This document shows, piece after piece, positions 4,408 through 5,843 of a stretch of 5,843 bases of DNA; position 1 is the first letter of the stretch, and each line of letters starts with the position of its first letter. The notes beneath the pieces are model-generated. The model was given only the letters and a program-made list of their open reading frames with translations. It searched no databases and was not told the DNA's origin. The position numbers and the translations under genes are program-made. The DNA comes from Candidatus Omnitrophota bacterium (GTDB lineage Bacteria > Omnitrophota > Koll11 > Gygaellales > JAHJCI01), in NCBI GenBank assembly GCA_030622705.1, contig JAUXFU010000062.1:1-5843 (forward strand), given 5' to 3'.

Positions 4408-5843
4408 ATGAATTATAAATCGACTTTAAATTTACCCAGAACCGATTTTCCGATGAGGGCAAATCTGCCCGGGCGTGAGCCTGCGCTGGTGGATAAATGG
4501 CAAAGCATGGATGTCTATCAACTTATCCGGGAAAATCGTAAGCATAGACCCAAATATATCCTTCATGATGGCCCTCCTTATGCTAACGGGAATATTCACA
4601 TTGGACACGCCTTAAATAAGATATTGAAAGATATCGTGATTAAATATAAAACTATGGCCGGGCATGATTCTCCTTTTGTGCCCGGCTGGGATTGTCATGG
4701 TTTGCCGGTAGAACATCAGTTATTTAAGGAGTTGGGGATTACCAAAAGCCAAATTAGCCAGGTTGAATTCAGAAAGAAGGCGTATGCTTACGCGATGAGG
4801 TTTGTCGGATTACAGAAAGAACAATTCAGGAGGTTGGGTGTATTCGGCGATTGGAACAATTCGTATCTTACCTTGGACCGTGAATATGAACAGGCAATTA
4901 TTAATTCATTTCATGAGTTAGTCAGGAAGGATTATATTTATCGCGGGCTTAAGCCGGTAAACTGGTGCTATCAGTGTGAGACGGCGCTTGCGGAAGCAGA
5001 GGTGGAGTATAAACAGCGTATCTCGCCATCGATATACGTTAAATTCCTTCTCGAATCCCGGCTGCCGGATTTTGATTCCTCCGCGGATATTGAGCACCAG
5101 GCATCGAGGCTGACCTGGCCGGTTTTTTTAGTTATCTGGACAACTACCCCGTGGACATTAGTGGCTAATACGGGTGTTTGTCTGCATCCTGAATTTATCT
5201 ATTGTCTGGTTGAGATAAAGAAAAGCAGGCTTATTATCGCGAAGGATTTATTACCTCAGGTATTAAATCAGATTGAGGTTAAGGATTATAAACTGCTTGG
5301 AGAATTTAAGGGGAGTCAATTAGAGGGGTTAGAGTATCGGCATCCCTGGATTGAGCGAAAGGGTAAGGTTGTTCTTGGTGATTATGTTTCCCGTTTAGAG
5401 GGTACGGGATTAGTGCATACTGCGCCTGGTCACGGCCATGAGGATTTTTTAACCGGTTTAAAATATGGTTTAGAGGTTATTATGCCCGTAGACGCAAGGG
5501 GGAGATTTGATAAGTCCGCGGGAGAATTTCAAGGGCTAAACGTTACCGGCGCTAACCAGCCGATTATAGAAAAGCTTAAGAGCCTGGATGCACTTGTTTT
5601 CGGTTCTCAGGTCAGCCATTCTTATCCGCATTGCTGGCGCTGTAGAACTCCCATAATCTTTCGTTCTACGAATCAATGGTTTATGAAAATTGACAGGCAT
5701 GATTTACGTAAGAGCCTGCTTAAGGCGGTTGAACAGGATATAAACTGGGTTCCTGTTTCAGGCAGGGAAAGAATCTCGGCAATGCTAAAATTGCGCCCTG
5801 ATTGGTGTCTTTCGCGTCAGCGCTATTGGGGGGTGCCTATACC
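4408..5843 (+). CDS. ileS: Isoleucyl-tRNA synthetase, N-terminal part (3' end outside window)
   Basis: The frame is open from ATG 4408 to the window end, giving 478 of the roughly 900-950 residues usual for the enzyme that charges tRNA-Ile with isoleucine and edits valine. The catalytic start has HDGPPYANGNIHIGHALNK with the HIGH motif at 64-67, and GWDCHGLPVE (93-102), the cysteine form typical of bacterial type 1 enzymes. WCYQCETALAEAEVEY (186-201) precedes the inserted CP1 editing domain. That domain carries the threonine-rich TTTPWT (245-250) and GTGLVHTAPGHGHEDF (332-347), with Asp346 in the place of the conserved editing aspartate. SYPHCWRCRTP (405-415) and PDWCLSRQRYWGVPI (464-478) lead back to the catalytic core. 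KMSKS and the anticodon and zinc domains lie beyond the window. It starts 3 nt after the pfkB stop with no clear Shine-Dalgarno, so coupled translation is likely. No T-box leader is seen; expression would depend on the upstream promoter. Confidence 0.96.
   Translation, partial: MNYKSTLNLPRTDFPMRANLPGREPALVDKWQSMDVYQLIRENRKHRPKYILHDGPPYANGNIHIGHALNKILKDIVIKYKTMAGHDSPFVPGWDCHGLPVEHQLFKELGITKSQISQVEFRKKAYAYAMRFVGLQKEQFRRLGVFGDWNNSYLTLDREYEQAIINSFHELVRKDYIYRGLKPVNWCYQCETALAEAEVEYKQRISPSIYVKFLLESRLPDFDSSADIEHQASRLTWPVFLVIWTTTPWTLVANTGVCLHPEFIYCLVEIKKSRLIIAKDLLPQVLNQIEVKDYKLLGEFKGSQLEGLEYRHPWIERKGKVVLGDYVSRLEGTGLVHTAPGHGHEDFLTGLKYGLEVIMPVDARGRFDKSAGEFQGLNVTGANQPIIEKLKSLDALVFGSQVSHSYPHCWRCRTPIIFRSTNQWFMKIDRHDLRKSLLKAVEQDINWVPVSGRERISAMLKLRPDWCLSRQRYWGVPI

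Noticed and set aside
4380..4410. T-box or other leader in front of ileS
   Set aside because: Only 3 nt separate pfkB and ileS, leaving no room for a leader, and no T-box element is seen in the coding end upstream.

Overview
The window reads as bacterial chromosome from an AT-leaning lineage that I cannot place firmly. The isoleucyl-tRNA synthetase is of the bacterial type, gene spacing is tight, and Shine-Dalgarno sites are GA-rich. The mix of proC, a DUF1189 membrane protein, mtnP, a pfkB kinase and ileS would suit an uncultivated lineage such as Omnitrophota or another PVC-like or deltaproteobacteria-like group. That placement is a guess from gene content, not a measured result. All genes found are on the + strand, and no RNA gene, IS element or CRISPR array is visible.

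Left part (1-973) looks accessory. It holds the 3' end of an orphan nucleotidyltransferase-type gene, then a 186-bp gap with two near-identical 35-bp hairpin repeats spaced 38 bp apart. A small DUF1353-like protein, a family usually met in phages, follows with its own strong ribosome binding site. A 112-bp gap after it carries a near-consensus sigma70-type promoter pointing into the next gene.

Right part (974-5843) is a compact housekeeping run, probably one operon: proC, DUF1189 membrane protein, mtnP, pfkB-family kinase, ileS (cut by the window end). Junctions are 16 nt, a 4-nt ATGA overlap, 17 nt and 3 nt. ProC makes the last step of proline synthesis. MtnP splits methylthioadenosine, the by-product of polyamine synthesis and related S-adenosylmethionine-consuming reactions, into adenine and methylthioribose-1-phosphate. 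The pfkB kinase has no known substrate but its place beside MtnP suggests nucleoside or sugar salvage. IleS charges tRNA-Ile. The order resembles the known proC-yggT-divIVA-ileS-lspA neighbourhood of other bacteria, with a different membrane protein and a nucleoside phosphorylase/kinase pair in the middle.

The points most worth a second look are: proC appears to be transcribed as a (nearly) leaderless mRNA; a 14-bp tandem duplication has created the present proC stop codon; the mtnP-pfkB pair includes a kinase of unknown substrate; and the hairpin repeat pair lies next to accessory genes. I saw no clear new defence or mobile system.
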